A DNA stretch of 64,000 bases from Planctellipticum variicoloris. Its GTDB lineage: Bacteria > Planctomycetota > Planctomycetia > Planctomycetales > Planctomycetaceae. The notes under the pieces were generated by a model. The model was given only the letters and a program-made list of their open reading frames with translations. It did not search any database and was not told where the DNA came from. The stretch is from contig NZ_CP130886.1 of the NCBI RefSeq assembly GCF_030622045.1, forward strand, positions 1,240,001 through 1,304,000. Direction: 5' to 3'. Shown in pieces: positions 47,610 to 57,682 of this stretch. The translations under genes were made by a program, and so were the position numbers. Position 1 is the first letter of the stretch, and each line of letters begins with the position of its first letter.

Positions 47610-49157
47610 ATGGCGGCCATGGCTCAAGGGAATTCTGGCGTGTATCAGGTTGTACGATCTGCTCTGGGCCTGTGGGCAGTGACGATTCTGCTGGTGGGAG
47701 CGGTCCCCGCCACTGGTCGGGCGCAGAGCCCCGAAGTCGTCGAACCGTCTGCCGCAGCCGTCGCGGCGGAGCATGACGACCACGCGAAACAGCCCCACGA
47801 CGACCACGGCGCGACCGACGACAGTCACGGCGACCACGGCCCGAAGCTCGGCAGCCTCCTCCCGCCGTTCGCCGTGATTCCCTTCTCGATCCTGCTCCTC
47901 TGCATCGCCGTCTTTCCGCTGGCCAACCCCCACTGGTGGGAGCACAACAGCAATAAGGGCATCATCGCCGGCGTCCTGGGCGTTCCGGTCGCGGCCTATC
48001 TGGCCTCGTTCGGCGGCTCCGGCATCCACGCGATGGAGCACGCCGCCAAAGAATATGTCTCGTTTCTGCTGCTGCTGGGGTCGCTGTTTGCGATCAGCGG
48101 CGGCATCTACGTCCGCGGCGCCTTCCGCGGGACTCCCGTCGTCAACGCCATCTTCCTCGCCCTGGGGGGCGCCATCGCCAGCCTGATCGGGACGACCGGG
48201 GCCTCGATGGTGCTCATCCGGCCGCTGCTGCGGGCGAATCGGGGGCGCAGCCGCGTCGCGCACGTCGTCGTGTTCTTTATCTTCATCGTGTCGAACTGCG
48301 GCGGCCTGCTGACGCCGCTGGGCGATCCCCCGCTGTTTCTGGGCTTCCTGAAAGGGGTGCCGTTCGAGTGGACCCTGCGGCTGTTTCCCCAGTGGCTGCT
48401 GGTCAACGGCATCCTGCTCGGGGCGTTCTTCATCTGGGATACGATCGCCTCGAAAACCGACCCCCACCCCGGTCATGGACCGGAAGCCGCCCAGATCACG
48501 TTCGGCCTCGAAGGTTTCCACAACTTCGCCTTCCTGGCGGCGATCGTGGCGATCATCTACTGCTCCGGGCAAGGAATCGGCAACGGCGGCGAACCCTGGC
48601 CCTGGGGGGTTTCCGAAGCGCTGATGGCGCTGACCGGGGCGGCAAGCTTCCTGGCGACCTCCGGCGCCTTGCGCGAAAAGAACAACTTCTCGTTCGGCCC
48701 GATCATCGAAGTCGCCGTGCTGTTTGCCGGCATCTTTGTCACCATGATTCCCGCGCTGGCGCTGCTGAACGTCCACGGCAAGGAGCTGGGCGTGACGACG
48801 CCGATGCAGTACTTCTGGGCCTCGGGAACGCTGTCGAGCTTCCTGGACAACGCCCCGACGTATCTGGCGTTCGCCGCGACCGCCTGCGGCACGGCCGGCG
48901 TCCCCGACGAAGGGGCGTATATGAAGGTCTACCTGGCTCAAGAGGGAATGAAAGGCGCCGCAATCCTGGCCGCAATCTCTTGCGGAGCGGTCTTTATGGG
49001 GGCGAATACCTACATCGGCAACGGACCGAATTTCATGGTCAAAGCCATCGCGGAAGAGAACAACATCCGCATGCCCGGCTTCTTCGGCTACATGGCCTAC
49101 TCCGTCGGCATCCTGATCCCCATCTTCATCGTCGTGACGTTCGTGTTCTTCCTGTAG
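47610..49157 (+). CDS. NhaD/CitMHS-like sodium:proton antiporter
   Basis: The 515-residue ion transporter has an N-terminal signal-like helix, then a His/Asp-rich extracytoplasmic stretch (HDDHAKQPHDDHGATDD) and about twelve helices. Characteristic sections are IGTTGASMVLIRPLLRAN, SNCGGLLTPLGDPPLFLGF, SGTLSSFLDNAPTYLAF and MGANTYIGNGPNFMVKAIA, which match the putative citrate transporter/NhaD group. Planctomycete members are annotated as sodium:proton antiporters; citrate transport is a less likely reading. Start ATG 47610 is accepted, with ATG 47619 as an alternative. The gene diverges from the metal ATPase, and the intergenic inverted repeat between them hints at shared control. Its stop touches the family 2 repeat. 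Confidence 0.85.
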   Translation: MAAMAQGNSGVYQVVRSALGLWAVTILLVGAVPATGRAQSPEVVEPSAAAVAAEHDDHAKQPHDDHGATDDSHGDHGPKLGSLLPPFAVIPFSILLLCIAVFPLANPHWWEHNSNKGIIAGVLGVPVAAYLASFGGSGIHAMEHAAKEYVSFLLLLGSLFAISGGIYVRGAFRGTPVVNAIFLALGGAIASLIGTTGASMVLIRPLLRANRGRSRVAHVVVFFIFIVSNCGGLLTPLGDPPLFLGFLKGVPFEWTLRLFPQWLLVNGILLGAFFIWDTIASKTDPHPGHGPEAAQITFGLEGFHNFAFLAAIVAIIYCSGQGIGNGGEPWPWGVSEALMALTGAASFLATSGALREKNNFSFGPIIEVAVLFAGIFVTMIPALALLNVHGKELGVTTPMQYFWASGTLSSFLDNAPTYLAFAATACGTAGVPDEGAYMKVYLAQEGMKGAAILAAISCGAVFMGANTYIGNGPNFMVKAIAEENNIRMPGFFGYMAYSVGILIPIFIVVTFVFFL

Positions 49158-49281
49158 GCGGGCTTCGGGAATCGGGCTTCGGGCTTCGCAGAACCCGGCA
49201 CGTCCGACCCTCTGGCGATCAGCGATCCACGATAAGCGACAAGCCATCTTCCTCTGGCTACTCGCTATTCCCTATTCGCTG
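49158..49281 (-). repeat. Dispersed repeat, family 2 copy B (inverted)
   Basis: Reverse-complement copy of 44174-44297, filling the whole gap between the antiporter stop and the decarboxylase stop. With the first copy it brackets 5 kb in opposite orientation. Confidence 0.8.
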
Positions 49282-51000
49282 CTAGATCCGCTTCGACAGC
49301 CGCTCGCCCAGTCGCCGCAGGGCCGGGCTGACGTCCATCGGATCCAGGTGGACGTTGAGCAGGCTGAAGGCGTCCTGGTTGGCCAGCGCCGCCTTCAGCG
49401 ACTGATCGAGATCTCCCTCCGTCTGGACCTCGAACCCCCACCCGGCGCCGAGCAGATCGGGCATCCGGTGGTATTCCCAGTTCAGAATGTCGTTGAACGG
49501 TCCGTCCTGAATGAACCGCTCCGTCGTGTAGCCTTTGTTGTTGAGGACGATCACGATCGGGTTGAATCCCTGCCGGACCGCGGTCGACAGCTCAAGACAT
49601 GTCATCTGGAACGCGCCGTCGCCGACGAGGACGATCGGTCGGAGATCCGGCCGGCCGACCTGGGCGCCGATCGACGCGGGAATCGCAAAGCCCATCGACG
49701 TGTAATACGCCGGGCTGATGAACTCCGTCTGTTTGTGCGTGGTCAACTCCGCCGCCCCGAACAGGCAGTCGCCGACGTCGGCGACGACGACCATGTTGTC
49801 GTCGAGCATCTCGTTAATCCGTGCGAACAGCCGGGCCGTCGTTACCGGAGCGTCGGCCCGGACGACGAACTTCCCCTCAGCCTTCGGACGGGGTGGGAGA
49901 GCCCGCACGGGAGGCGACAGTTTCTGCTTCAGCAGCCCCTTCACGAAGTCGGCGACGAGCACGTCGTGGAAATGATGATGCGAGATCCGCAGCGACTCGC
50001 TGGTGACGGAGATGGACTTCAGCGGATTCAACTGTGCGGTGAAGATCCCCATGTCGATGTCGGTCAGCAGCGCCCCCAGCATGATCAGGCAGTCACTGTC
50101 TTCGACGTATTTGCGGACCGATTCGCGGCACATCGCCCCCTCGTAGATTCCGACGAACAGCGGGTGCTTCTCGCTGACGACCGACTTGCTCAGCAGGGTC
50201 GCGCACATCGGCAGGCTGTGTTTCTCGGCCAGCTTGACCACGTCCGCCGCCAACCCGAAGCGATGCATTTCGACCCCGGCGACGATCACGGGGCGTTCGC
50301 AGGCGTTGATCATTTCCGCCGCCTCGGCGAGCGCTTCCCGGAGGGCGTCCTTGTCGCTCTCCTGCGGGACCGTCGTCGGGACGTGCTCGTACGGACATTT
50401 CGCAAACACGCGGTCGCGCGGAAGCTCCAGGTAGACCGGTCGCTTGAAGCGGACGGCTGCCTCCAGGCAGCGGTCGATTTCGCGGAAGGCGGTCAGCGGG
50501 TCGTCGAGCAGGGCGTTGGCAACGGTGATCTTCTCGAAGACTTCCCGCTGCGTATTGAAATCGCGGACGCGGTGGTGCAGCAGCGGATTCGACCGCCGCT
50601 CCTCAACGCCCGGCGCGCCGCTGATCACGACGACCGGCGACTTCTCCGCATACGCTCCCGCGATGCTGTTGCAGAGGCTCAGGCCCCCCACGCAATAGGT
50701 CACGCAAACGGCGCTCAGCCCGTGCACCCGCGCGTAAGCGTCGGCGGCATAGCCGGCGTTGTCTTCGCGGGTCGTCCCGATGACCTCGATCGGGCTGTCC
50801 TGCAGCATCCCGTAGAAGGTCAGGACGAAATCTCCGGGAATCCCGAAGACGTGCCCGATCCCGTAATCCTGCATCCGCTGAATCAGGTAACTGCCGATCG
50901 TCGGCGAAGCAACGGGAGGCGGAGCGGCGACTTTCGCGGCCGCTTTCCGGCGGGGGCGCGTCTCCGGAGTCGTTGCGGCGGTTCCGTTTCGGCGCGTCAT
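49282..51000 (-). CDS. Thiamine-diphosphate 2-oxoacid decarboxylase (PDC/IPDC-like)
   Basis: The 572-residue enzyme decarboxylates a 2-oxoacid to an aldehyde. The catalytic Glu is in [16 protein letters not shown], the double His typical of pyruvate and indolepyruvate decarboxylases is kept in [12 protein letters not shown], and the ThDP motif runs [16 protein letters not shown]...[15 protein letters not shown]. The HH motif and final Glu-rich loop set it apart from acetolactate synthases. Substrate could be pyruvate, indolepyruvate, phenylpyruvate or a branched 2-oxoacid. A Lys/Arg/Ala-rich leader of about 30 residues is unusual. Start ATG 51000 has AGGAGG upstream; the frame extends to 51042 but lacks a site. 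No alcohol or aldehyde dehydrogenase is adjacent. Confidence 0.88.
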   Translation of the reverse strand: MTRRNGTAATTPETRPRRKAAAKVAAPPPVASPTIGSYLIQRMQDYGIGHVFGIPGDFVLTFYGMLQDSPIEVIGTTREDNAGYAADAYARVHGLSAVCVTYCVGGLSLCNSIAGAYAEKSPVVVISGAPGVEERRSNPLLHHRVRDFNTQREVFEKITVANALLDDPLTAFREIDRCLEAAVRFKRPVYLELPRDRVFAKCPYEHVPTTVPQESDKDALREALAEAAEMINACERPVIVAGVEMHRFGLAADVVKLAEKHSLPMCATLLSKSVVSEKHPLFVGIYEGAMCRESVRKYVEDSDCLIMLGALLTDIDMGIFTAQLNPLKSISVTSESLRISHHHFHDVLVADFVKGLLKQKLSPPVRALPPRPKAEGKFVVRADAPVTTARLFARINEMLDDNMVVVADVGDCLFGAAELTTHKQTEFISPAYYTSMGFAIPASIGAQVGRPDLRPIVLVGDGAFQMTCLELSTAVRQGFNPIVIVLNNKGYTTERFIQDGPFNDILNWEYHRMPDLLGAGWGFEVQTEGDLDQSLKAALANQDAFSLLNVHLDPMDVSPALRRLGERLSKRI

Positions 51001-51132
51001 CGAAGGCCTCCTGCTGCAAGCGGCGTCGCATTCGTAACTCACGGTGTCTGCTCAGGAATTCTCGGCAGGGCCTGGAATTGCGTCAATGTGGATTCCGACG
51101 GTCATGGATCGTTTCCAGCCTGAGAACGCGGA

Positions 51133-51160
51133 TTGACAGGCGCTCGAACGCGCTTAGAAT
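51133..51160 (+). promoter_or_regulatory. Sigma-70-type promoter upstream of tatC
   Basis: TTGACA at 51133-51138 is a perfect -35, and TAGAAT at 51155-51160 matches 5 of 6 positions of the -10, with a 16-base spacer. Transcription would start near 51167, leaving a leader of about 240 bases before tatC. The leader contains hairpins near 51280 and 51325. Confidence 0.7.
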
Positions 51161-51404
51161 GCATCGCACGCAGATCCCTCCTGCTCCGCGACCTGCGGGG
51201 CCTGTCTGTGGAGACCGCAAGATTTCCCGAACCCTCATCGGCTGCGGGACTTGTGGCCTGATCTCACTCTGTCGAGCCGGCCGGCTTGCCTCTTCGGAGG
51301 CCGGGGATCACCATGTGTGACCCGACGGTTTCCGCCGTCGGCTTCGACTCCTGCCTGCTCCGCCTGCCGCCCAGCCTCTGGACGGCGAACCGGGATCACC
51401 TGCC

Positions 51405-52469
51405 ATGCCTCCCTCGAAAGACCTCTTCGACGACAGCGTGATGACGTTCGGCGAGCACCTCGAAGCGCTCCGGACCCATCTGATCCGCGCAATTCTCGGG
51501 CTGTTCGTCGCGATGGCCGGCACTCTGTATTACGGCGAGTCGCTCGTGATCTTCATCCGCATGCCGATCGATACCGCGCTGCGGAAGGCCAACATCCGCG
51601 CCAAACAGACCGAAGATATGCCCCAGCTTTCGTTCTGGGACATGATGAAGCAGCAGTTCGCCCCGGCGGGGATGAACGAAACGCAGCAGAAGGAATTCGA
51701 CGCCCTCAACGATCCCAAGCTGCAGAAGATGATCACGATCGAAATCCCGGCCGACGCGCTCGCCAGTCAGCTTCACGATCTGGCCCCCGAGCAGTACCCC
51801 GCCGCACCCGCCGAGCTGAAAGATAAAACACTGAAGCTGGAGGCATCGTCGACTTCCTTCGCCGACCTGCGGGACGCCGTCAAACGGATCGACAGTCCGA
51901 TTACGCTGAACGTGCAGGAAGCCTTCATGACCTACCTGAAGGTGGCCCTGGTGGGAGGGCTGGTCATCGCCAGTCCCTGGATCTTCTACCAGCTCTGGCT
52001 GTTCGTGGCGGCGGGGCTCTACCCGCACGAGCAGAAATACGTCTACACGTACCTGCCGATGAGCATCGTCCTGTTCCTGGGAGGCGTGACCTTCTGCTAC
52101 TACGCCGTGCTCCCGACCGTCCTCGGCTTCCTGCTCGATTTCAACGTCCGCATGGGACTGCTGGCGCAGATCCGTATTTCCGAATGGATCAGCTTCGCGA
52201 TCATGATGCCGCTGATGTTCGGCATCAGCTTTCAATTGCCGCTGATCATGCTGTTCCTGCAGAAGATTTCGATCTTCGGCGTGAAGGACTACCGCGAGAA
52301 GCGCAAGATCGCGATCCTGGCGATCACCGTCCTGTCGATGATCCTGACTCCCACGCCCGATCCCATGAGCATGCTCATGATGATGCTCCCCCTGCTGGCG
52401 CTCTACGAACTCGGCATCCGCCTCTGCATCCTGACCGAGCAGAAAGACCCGCTGGAACAGCCTGCGTAG
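51405..52469 (+). CDS. tatC: Sec-independent protein translocase TatC, with large periplasmic insert
   Basis: TatC is the membrane receptor for twin-arginine signals. The 354-residue protein has the conserved cytoplasmic start FGEHLEALRTHL, TM1 at about 27-48 and EAFMTYLKVALVGGLVIASP before TM2. The glycine/tyrosine loop is LYPHEQKYVYTYLPM, and LTPTPDPMSMLMMMLPLLALYE forms the last two helices. Between TM1 and the family's second periplasmic segment there is an extra ~95 residues (about 55-165), charged and without cysteines, absent in E. coli TatC (258 residues). No tatA or tatB is adjacent. The DUF1501 protein in this window carries a Tat signal. A promoter is seen at 51133. Confidence 0.92.
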   Translation: MPPSKDLFDDSVMTFGEHLEALRTHLIRAILGLFVAMAGTLYYGESLVIFIRMPIDTALRKANIRAKQTEDMPQLSFWDMMKQQFAPAGMNETQQKEFDALNDPKLQKMITIEIPADALASQLHDLAPEQYPAAPAELKDKTLKLEASSTSFADLRDAVKRIDSPITLNVQEAFMTYLKVALVGGLVIASPWIFYQLWLFVAAGLYPHEQKYVYTYLPMSIVLFLGGVTFCYYAVLPTVLGFLLDFNVRMGLLAQIRISEWISFAIMMPLMFGISFQLPLIMLFLQKISIFGVKDYREKRKIAILAITVLSMILTPTPDPMSMLMMMLPLLALYELGIRLCILTEQKDPLEQPA

Positions 52470-52490
52470 GGCCGGTTCCACCGGTCGTTT
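52467..52490. repeat. 'tagggccggttccaccgg' repeat, copy 1 (supplies tatC stop)
   Basis: TAGGGCCGGTTCCACCGG begins with the tatC stop codon itself. The same sequence begins with the purB stop codon at 57538. It contains the small palindrome CCGGTTCCACCGG. Confidence 0.8.
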
Positions 52491-52524
52491 GCGGTCTCGC
52501 CCTGCAATCGCTTGGAACGAGTTC

Positions 52525-54720
52525 TTACTCGCCCATAGTGTTGCCGGAGGTCGCAGACTTCAGCGCATTGCGCAGGCAGGCGACCGCCACGTGGAGCTGA
52601 TCGTACGAGACGGCTCCGCCGAGATGGTCGAAGATCGGCTTCAAACGGAAATCTCCCAGTTCCCGGGCCGCGCCGTCGACCTGGGTGAAAATCTCCGGGG
52701 AAACCCACGGCTCAGGATCGCAGCGACCGTCCCGTTCCAGGAAGTCGACCAGGTACTGGCGGGTCGTCGATTCCGCCCGGCCCAGCGTGGCCGCCGCCTC
52801 GGCGATCGAACGGCCCGCTCGAAACAGCTCGTCAGCGGCGAGCTGAGACGAGCTGGGCGGTTTGACGTCGCCGGGGCTCTCCGGCCCACGAACCGCGGGA
52901 GCCGCAGGTGCGGAGTCCTCGCCGTCGGCGATGGCCTTCAGGAAGATCTCGCCGTATTCGTTGCATTTCTTCTCGCCGACGCCATAGGTTTCGAGGAATT
53001 CCTCGAGTGAACGGGGCTTCCGCCGGGCCAGATCCTGCAGCGTCACATCGCCGAACACGACAAACGGCGGCACGCCGCGGGCCTCGGCCAGTTCGCGGCG
53101 GAGTGTCCGCAGACGCTCGAACAGGGCCACGTCGAAGTCGGCGACGGCAGCCCGGCGGGAACCGCTGGCTTTCGCCGGCGCCGCCTGGCTGCGTTTTGAC
53201 AACCGGGGAGTCGTTTCCCCCTTCAGAAGCTGCCGGCCGGCTGGCGTGACGCACAGGACCCGGAATTCGCCGGTCGGTTCCAGAAACCCCTGGCCGGCGA
53301 GCTGGTCGATCCACTGGCGGACCTCCGCCTTGCGGCAGTTTCCCAGCAGATTGTACGTGCTGAGCTGGTCGTGCCCGTTGGCCAGAATCCGCTGGTCCTT
53401 GGACCCGGTCAGAACCTGAGCCACATAGTCGGCTCCGAAGCCTTCTTTCACGCGGATCACGCACGAGAGTATCTTCTGGCCGACGATCAGGGCGTCGTCG
53501 AGCAGGGCCGTCGGATCGGTGCAGATGTCGCAGGCCCCGCAGTTTTGGCCCTCATACGTCTGACCGAAATACTCGACCAGTGTGCGATGCCGGCACGTGG
53601 CGCCGGTGCAGAAGCGTTCGATTTCCCGGAGATTGACGAGGGCCTGCTCGGCCGCCTGGCCGGTCAACTGATCCTGCATCTTGCGCCAGGTGACGAAGTC
53701 CCGCGTCCCGAAGAACAGGCAGCAGTCGGAGGGCAGGCCGTCGCGACCGGCTCGGCCCGACTCCTGCTGATAGCTCTCGACCGACTTGGGAGCCGCGGTG
53801 TGGATCACGTAGCGGACGTTGGTCTTGTCGATCCCCATCCCGAAGGCCACGGTGGCCACGACGATGTCCGCCTTGTCATTGAGGAACGCATCCTGATGGC
53901 GGTGACGGTCGACGTCCGACAACCCGGCATGGTAGGGGACGGCCCGGTAGCCGGCCCGCTTGAGGCGCTCGGCCAGTTCGTCGACTTCCCGGCGGGAGAT
54001 GCTGTAGATCACCCCCGACTCGCCGCGGTAACGCTCGACGACATCGGTCACCTGCTTCCAGAGATCGCCGCGGGGAACGACACGGTAGTTGAGATTCGGG
54101 CGATCGAAGAGCCCGACGATGACATCGGGATCGCGGAGGTTGAGCTGACTCGCGATATCCCGTCGAACGGCTTCCGTCGCGGTGGCCGTGTATGCGTGCA
54201 ATGCGACGCCCGGAAAACGGTCGCGCAACTGGCCCAGCAGGCGGTATTCCGGGCGGAAGTCGTGACCCCAGTTGCTGATGCAGTGGGCTTCGTCGATCGC
54301 AATGAACGAGACCGGACATTCCGCCAGAAAGTCGAGCATCCGCTCGGTGCAGAGCCGCTCGGGAGCGACGTAGAGCAGTTTGAGCCGATTGGCCCGGATG
54401 TCGTCGGCGATCTCGCGGCGTTCGGCGGGCGGGAGTGCGCTGTGGACGGCTGCGGCGGGAATGCCGCATTCCCGGAGACTGTCGACCTGATCCTTCATCA
54501 GGGCGATCAGCGGCGAGACGACAATCGCCAGCCCTTCCTGGCAGACCGCGGGGAGCTGATAGCAGAGCGATTTCCCGCCCCCCGTCGGCAGGACGACGAG
54601 CGAATCGCGACCGTTCAGACCTGCGGCGACCGCTTCCCGCTGAAAGGGCCGCAGTTCGTCGTAACCCCAGTACTGCCGGAGCACGTCGAGGGCGGAATCG
54701 AGGGCATCAGCCGTCGGCAT
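52525..54720 (-). CDS. recQ: ATP-dependent DNA helicase RecQ
   Basis: The 731-residue 3'-5' helicase works in recombination repair and replication restart. Helicase motifs: [18 protein letters not shown] (motif 0/I), Walker [18 protein letters not shown] box [31 protein letters not shown], and [10 protein letters not shown] (motif VI). The RecQ zinc module has [16 protein letters not shown] with [10 protein letters not shown]. After the winged-helix RQC part comes an HRDC domain (about 525-600, [21 protein letters not shown]) and a C-terminal helix-turn-helix-like domain (about 635-725, [21 protein letters not shown]). The last is found in a subset of long RecQ proteins. ATG 54720 is the natural start. 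It is convergent with tatC. Confidence 0.95.
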   Translation of the reverse strand: MPTADALDSALDVLRQYWGYDELRPFQREAVAAGLNGRDSLVVLPTGGGKSLCYQLPAVCQEGLAIVVSPLIALMKDQVDSLRECGIPAAAVHSALPPAERREIADDIRANRLKLLYVAPERLCTERMLDFLAECPVSFIAIDEAHCISNWGHDFRPEYRLLGQLRDRFPGVALHAYTATATEAVRRDIASQLNLRDPDVIVGLFDRPNLNYRVVPRGDLWKQVTDVVERYRGESGVIYSISRREVDELAERLKRAGYRAVPYHAGLSDVDRHRHQDAFLNDKADIVVATVAFGMGIDKTNVRYVIHTAAPKSVESYQQESGRAGRDGLPSDCCLFFGTRDFVTWRKMQDQLTGQAAEQALVNLREIERFCTGATCRHRTLVEYFGQTYEGQNCGACDICTDPTALLDDALIVGQKILSCVIRVKEGFGADYVAQVLTGSKDQRILANGHDQLSTYNLLGNCRKAEVRQWIDQLAGQGFLEPTGEFRVLCVTPAGRQLLKGETTPRLSKRSQAAPAKASGSRRAAVADFDVALFERLRTLRRELAEARGVPPFVVFGDVTLQDLARRKPRSLEEFLETYGVGEKKCNEYGEIFLKAIADGEDSAPAAPAVRGPESPGDVKPPSSSQLAADELFRAGRSIAEAAATLGRAESTTRQYLVDFLERDGRCDPEPWVSPEIFTQVDGAARELGDFRLKPIFDHLGGAVSYDQLHVAVACLRNALKSATSGNTMGE

Positions 54721-54834
54721 AAGATCGTCCGAGTACGAACTCCAGGGGGCAATTCAGAAACAAAAGCAGGCAGGGGCCAGTCAGTGTACCCCCGCCTGCA
54801 TCTATGTAACAACCAGTCGCCAGCGAACGACGGA

Positions 54835-55875
54835 CTAGCGCTTGCCGGCGATCGTCGCCAGCAGGCTCTTGAACGGGTCGGCGAACTTGGCCAGACCTTC
54901 GCTCATCAGGACTTCTTCCAGCTTCGCAAAGTCGATCTTCTCGTCGATCTCGGCCAGAACCGCAGCCGACGGAAGCTGGTCTACCTTGCGGGTAAAGACC
55001 TTGCCGGCCAGCTTCTGCACCGCGGCGTTCGTCCCCGGCGGGTTCGTCTGGATGTCCGCACCGGCCAGCGCGGCAACGTACTTGTCCGGCGAGTCGGCAG
55101 GGTCCTTGGTGCCGGTGCTGGCGAAGATGAATTCCTGGTGCAGAGGCAGTTTTTTATCGGCCCAGAACTGCTGATTCTCCTGCCACAGCCGCTGCGCGTT
55201 GACGATGCCGACCAGTCCCTGAGCGGCAGCGGACAACGTCGGAACCTGCTGCTTGGTATAGACGTCAATCCGGCTCACAAAAATGCTGTAGACCGATTTG
55301 AAACCGTCCAGCGACTTGCGACGCTGAGCCCCGCGCCAGACGGCGTCGCGGGCCGCTTCGTACTGGCGACGGGTGAAGAGCAGCGTCACATTGAGGGTGA
55401 TTCCCGCCGCGGCCAGCTCTTCCAACGCCGCCAGTCCGCCCGGCGTGGCCGGGACCTTGATCATGCGGTTCTCGTGCCCCGCCGCCCACTTCTTGCCGAG
55501 CGCGACGTACTGTTTCGCCTTTTCGGCGACCGTCAGCGGGCAGTCGGCGGCTTCGAGGAGCGGGTCGAGCTCGAAGCTGACGTAGCCGTCGTTCCCCTTG
55601 GTCTTCACCCAGACGTCGTGGAAGACCTCTTGTGCCTGCCGGACCAGCCGGTCGGTCATTTCCCACGCAATATCGACGTCGCTCAGCCCCTCGGCGACCA
55701 GCTTGCGGATCTGGTCGTCGAACCGGCCGGTCTTGAGCAGGTCGGAAATGATGATCGGATTGGAGGTGGCGCCGGTCGCGCCGAACTGGCGGTTTTCCCG
55801 GACGAGGTCGGGATCGATGCTGTCCAGCCAGAGTTTCGTTCCGCAGGCAACCAGCGATTCCAGGGGGGTAGGCAT
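54835..55875 (-). CDS. tal: Transaldolase
   Basis: The 346-residue enzyme moves a dihydroxyacetone unit between sugar phosphates in the non-oxidative pentose phosphate pathway. Landmarks are [11 protein letters not shown] and [13 protein letters not shown] at the N-terminus, the Schiff-base Lys140 in [12 protein letters not shown], and [16 protein letters not shown] with SRIDVYT and [12 protein letters not shown]. This pattern suits the tal group of about 360 residues (class with Mycobacterium/cyanobacterial types) rather than the short TalC/FSA family. Start ATG 55875 precedes the family N-terminus. It diverges from purB with 234 bases between. No transketolase or zwf is adjacent. Confidence 0.93.
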   Translation of the reverse strand: MPTPLESLVACGTKLWLDSIDPDLVRENRQFGATGATSNPIIISDLLKTGRFDDQIRKLVAEGLSDVDIAWEMTDRLVRQAQEVFHDVWVKTKGNDGYVSFELDPLLEAADCPLTVAEKAKQYVALGKKWAAGHENRMIKVPATPGGLAALEELAAAGITLNVTLLFTRRQYEAARDAVWRGAQRRKSLDGFKSVYSIFVSRIDVYTKQQVPTLSAAAQGLVGIVNAQRLWQENQQFWADKKLPLHQEFIFASTGTKDPADSPDKYVAALAGADIQTNPPGTNAAVQKLAGKVFTRKVDQLPSAAVLAEIDEKIDFAKLEEVLMSEGLAKFADPFKSLLATIAGKR

Positions 55876-55933
55876 GACGTCGATCCACGGTTCGGGAAGT
55901 CGCCGGGCGGTTTCAGGTCGCCCGGCAGGGCGT

Positions 55934-55939
55934 TACAAT
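55934..55939 (+). promoter_or_regulatory. -10 candidate for purB
   Basis: TACAAT with a poor -35 (TTCAGG, 16 bases upstream). It lies 170 bases before the purB start within the tal/purB divergent gap. Confidence 0.3.
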
Positions 55940-56109
55940 CTTCCGGGGATGATACCGGCGGAAACCGGGCGGGAAAACCTTTGCTCGGGATTCCCGCGAA
56001 CTCCGACCTCCCCCTCCGGAGTTGCCGGAGAGCCTTCCCCGCCAATTCCGCCCGACTTCGCGACGAGGTCTGGCGTACCCGTTTCCCTTTCGACAGCAGG
56101 ACTTTGCGC

Positions 56110-57540
56110 GTGGAGCACCACGTTTACGACAACCCATTAATCGGCCGATATGCGTCGGACGAAATGAGCCGCCTCTGGTCGCCCCAGACCAAGCACTCGA
56201 CCTGGCGCCGGCTCTGGGTCGCCCTCGCCGAGGCGGAACGCGAACTGGGGCTCGACATCAGCGAGGCGCAGGTCGCCGAACTCCGCAGTCACGTCGACGA
56301 CGTCGACTTCGCCGCCGCCGCCCGCTACGAAAAACAGTTGCGGCACGACGTGATGGCTCACGTCCACGCGTACGGCGACGTCTGCCCGACCGCCCGGCCC
56401 ATCATCCACCTCGGGGCGACGAGCTGCTACGTCACGGACAATACCGACCTGATCCTGCTGCGGCAGGGTCTGGAACTGCTCCGTTCGCGCCTGGTGGGTG
56501 TCATCGACCGGCTGGCGGCCTTCGCTTCGCAATACCGCGATCTCCCGTGCCTGGGCTTCACCCATCTGCAGCCGGCCCAGCCGGTGACGGTCGGCAAACG
56601 GGCGACGCTCTGGTGCTACGACCTGGTGATTGATCTGGAAGAACTGGAACACCGGATCGCATCGCTCAAACTGCGCGGCGTGAAAGGGACGACCGGCACG
56701 CAGGCGACGTTCCTGGCGCTGTTCAATGGCGATCACGCCAAGGTCGAAGAACTCGACCGGCTGGTGGTCCGCAAGCTGGGGTTTGCCGACAAGTACGCGG
56801 TGACAGGGCAGACCTACACGCGCAAGGTCGACTCCCACGTCCTCGATACGCTGGGAGGGATCGCGCAATCCGCCCACAAGACCGGCTCGGACATGCGGCT
56901 GCTGCAGAGCCGGAAGGAGCTGGAAGAGCCGTTCGAGAAGCACCAGATCGGCTCCTCGGCGATGGCCTACAAGCGGAACCCGATGCGTTCGGAACGGATG
57001 TGCGGCCTGGCCCGGTTTGTGACCAGCCTGACGTCGTCCGCCGCTCAAACCGCCTCGACGCAGTGGATGGAGCGGACGCTGGACGACAGCGCCAACCGCC
57101 GGCTGACGATCCCGCAGGCCTTCCTGGCGACCGACGCAATTCTGATCCTGTTCCGCAACATCGTCGACGGGCTGGTGGTCTATCCGCGGGTGATCGAGCA
57201 CCACCTGCGGGAAGAATTGCCGTTCATGGCGACGGAAGAGATTCTGATGGCCGGCGTGCGGGCCGGCGGCGACCGCCAGGACCTCCACGAACGAATCCGC
57301 GTCCACAGCCAGGAAGCGGGCCGCCAGGTCAAAGAACATGGCAAACCGAATGATCTGATCGAGCGGCTGGCCGGCGATTCCGCGTTTGCAAAGGTCGACC
57401 TGACCGGGGCGCTCGACCCGGCAAAGTTCATCGGCCGGGCGCCGCAGCAGGTCGATCAGTTCGTGGCAGAGATCGTCGACCCGATCCGCAAGCGATACGC
57501 CAGCGAACTCAGTCGTGCGGGCGAAGATCTGCGCGTGTAG
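56110..57540 (+). CDS. purB: Adenylosuccinate lyase
   Basis: PurB cleaves SAICAR to AICAR and adenylosuccinate to AMP, releasing fumarate. The 476-residue fumarase/aspartase-superfamily protein has the N-terminal [18 protein letters not shown], the catalytic His region [22 protein letters not shown], and the signature loop [15 protein letters not shown]. It is close to the eukaryote-like longer PurB form rather than the ~430-residue Bacillus form. Start: GTG 56110 has CAGGA eight bases upstream and leads directly into the family N-terminus. The same frame is open for 2.7 kb upstream by chance, opposite recQ and tal; that part is not PurB. Its stop codon is part of a repeated hairpin. Confidence 0.94.
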   Translation: MEHHVYDNPLIGRYASDEMSRLWSPQTKHSTWRRLWVALAEAERELGLDISEAQVAELRSHVDDVDFAAAARYEKQLRHDVMAHVHAYGDVCPTARPIIHLGATSCYVTDNTDLILLRQGLELLRSRLVGVIDRLAAFASQYRDLPCLGFTHLQPAQPVTVGKRATLWCYDLVIDLEELEHRIASLKLRGVKGTTGTQATFLALFNGDHAKVEELDRLVVRKLGFADKYAVTGQTYTRKVDSHVLDTLGGIAQSAHKTGSDMRLLQSRKELEEPFEKHQIGSSAMAYKRNPMRSERMCGLARFVTSLTSSAAQTASTQWMERTLDDSANRRLTIPQAFLATDAILILFRNIVDGLVVYPRVIEHHLREELPFMATEEILMAGVRAGGDRQDLHERIRVHSQEAGRQVKEHGKPNDLIERLAGDSAFAKVDLTGALDPAKFIGRAPQQVDQFVAEIVDPIRKRYASELSRAGEDLRV

Positions 57541-57601
57541 GGCCGGTTCCACCGGCCTCTTGGCGATCGCAACCATGCGGCCGGTGAAACCGGCCCTACG
57601 T
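57538..57601. repeat. Inverted repeat, copy 2 of 'tagggccggttccaccgg' (supplies purB stop)
   Basis: TAGGGCCGGTTCCACCGGCC and the inverse GGCCGGTGAAACCGGCCCTA form a long hairpin around a ~20-base loop. The left arm starts with the purB stop codon. A half copy lies at the tatC end. Confidence 0.85.
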
Positions 57602-57626
57602 GTTGTTCGCACCCGATGAAACAAAA

Positions 57627-57656
57627 CAGGCCCGCCGACTTTCATCGGCGGGCCTG
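57627..57656 (-). terminator. Intrinsic terminator of the DUF1501 gene
   Basis: CAGGCCCGCCGA and TCGGCGGGCCTG form a perfect 12-bp stem with a 6-base loop; on the minus strand TTTTGTTT follows. It is 27 bases beyond the DUF1501 stop. Confidence 0.9.
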
Positions 57657-57682
57657 ATCAATGCTGATTTCTGCAGTCGGTC

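Noticed and set aside
53371-56109. A very long plus-strand open frame (over 900 codons) continuing into purB
   Set aside because: It lies opposite recQ and tal, both with full sets of family motifs. The sequence is shadow-like, rich in Arg, Gly and Asp, and has no domain. GC-rich DNA gives few stops. PurB starts at 56110.
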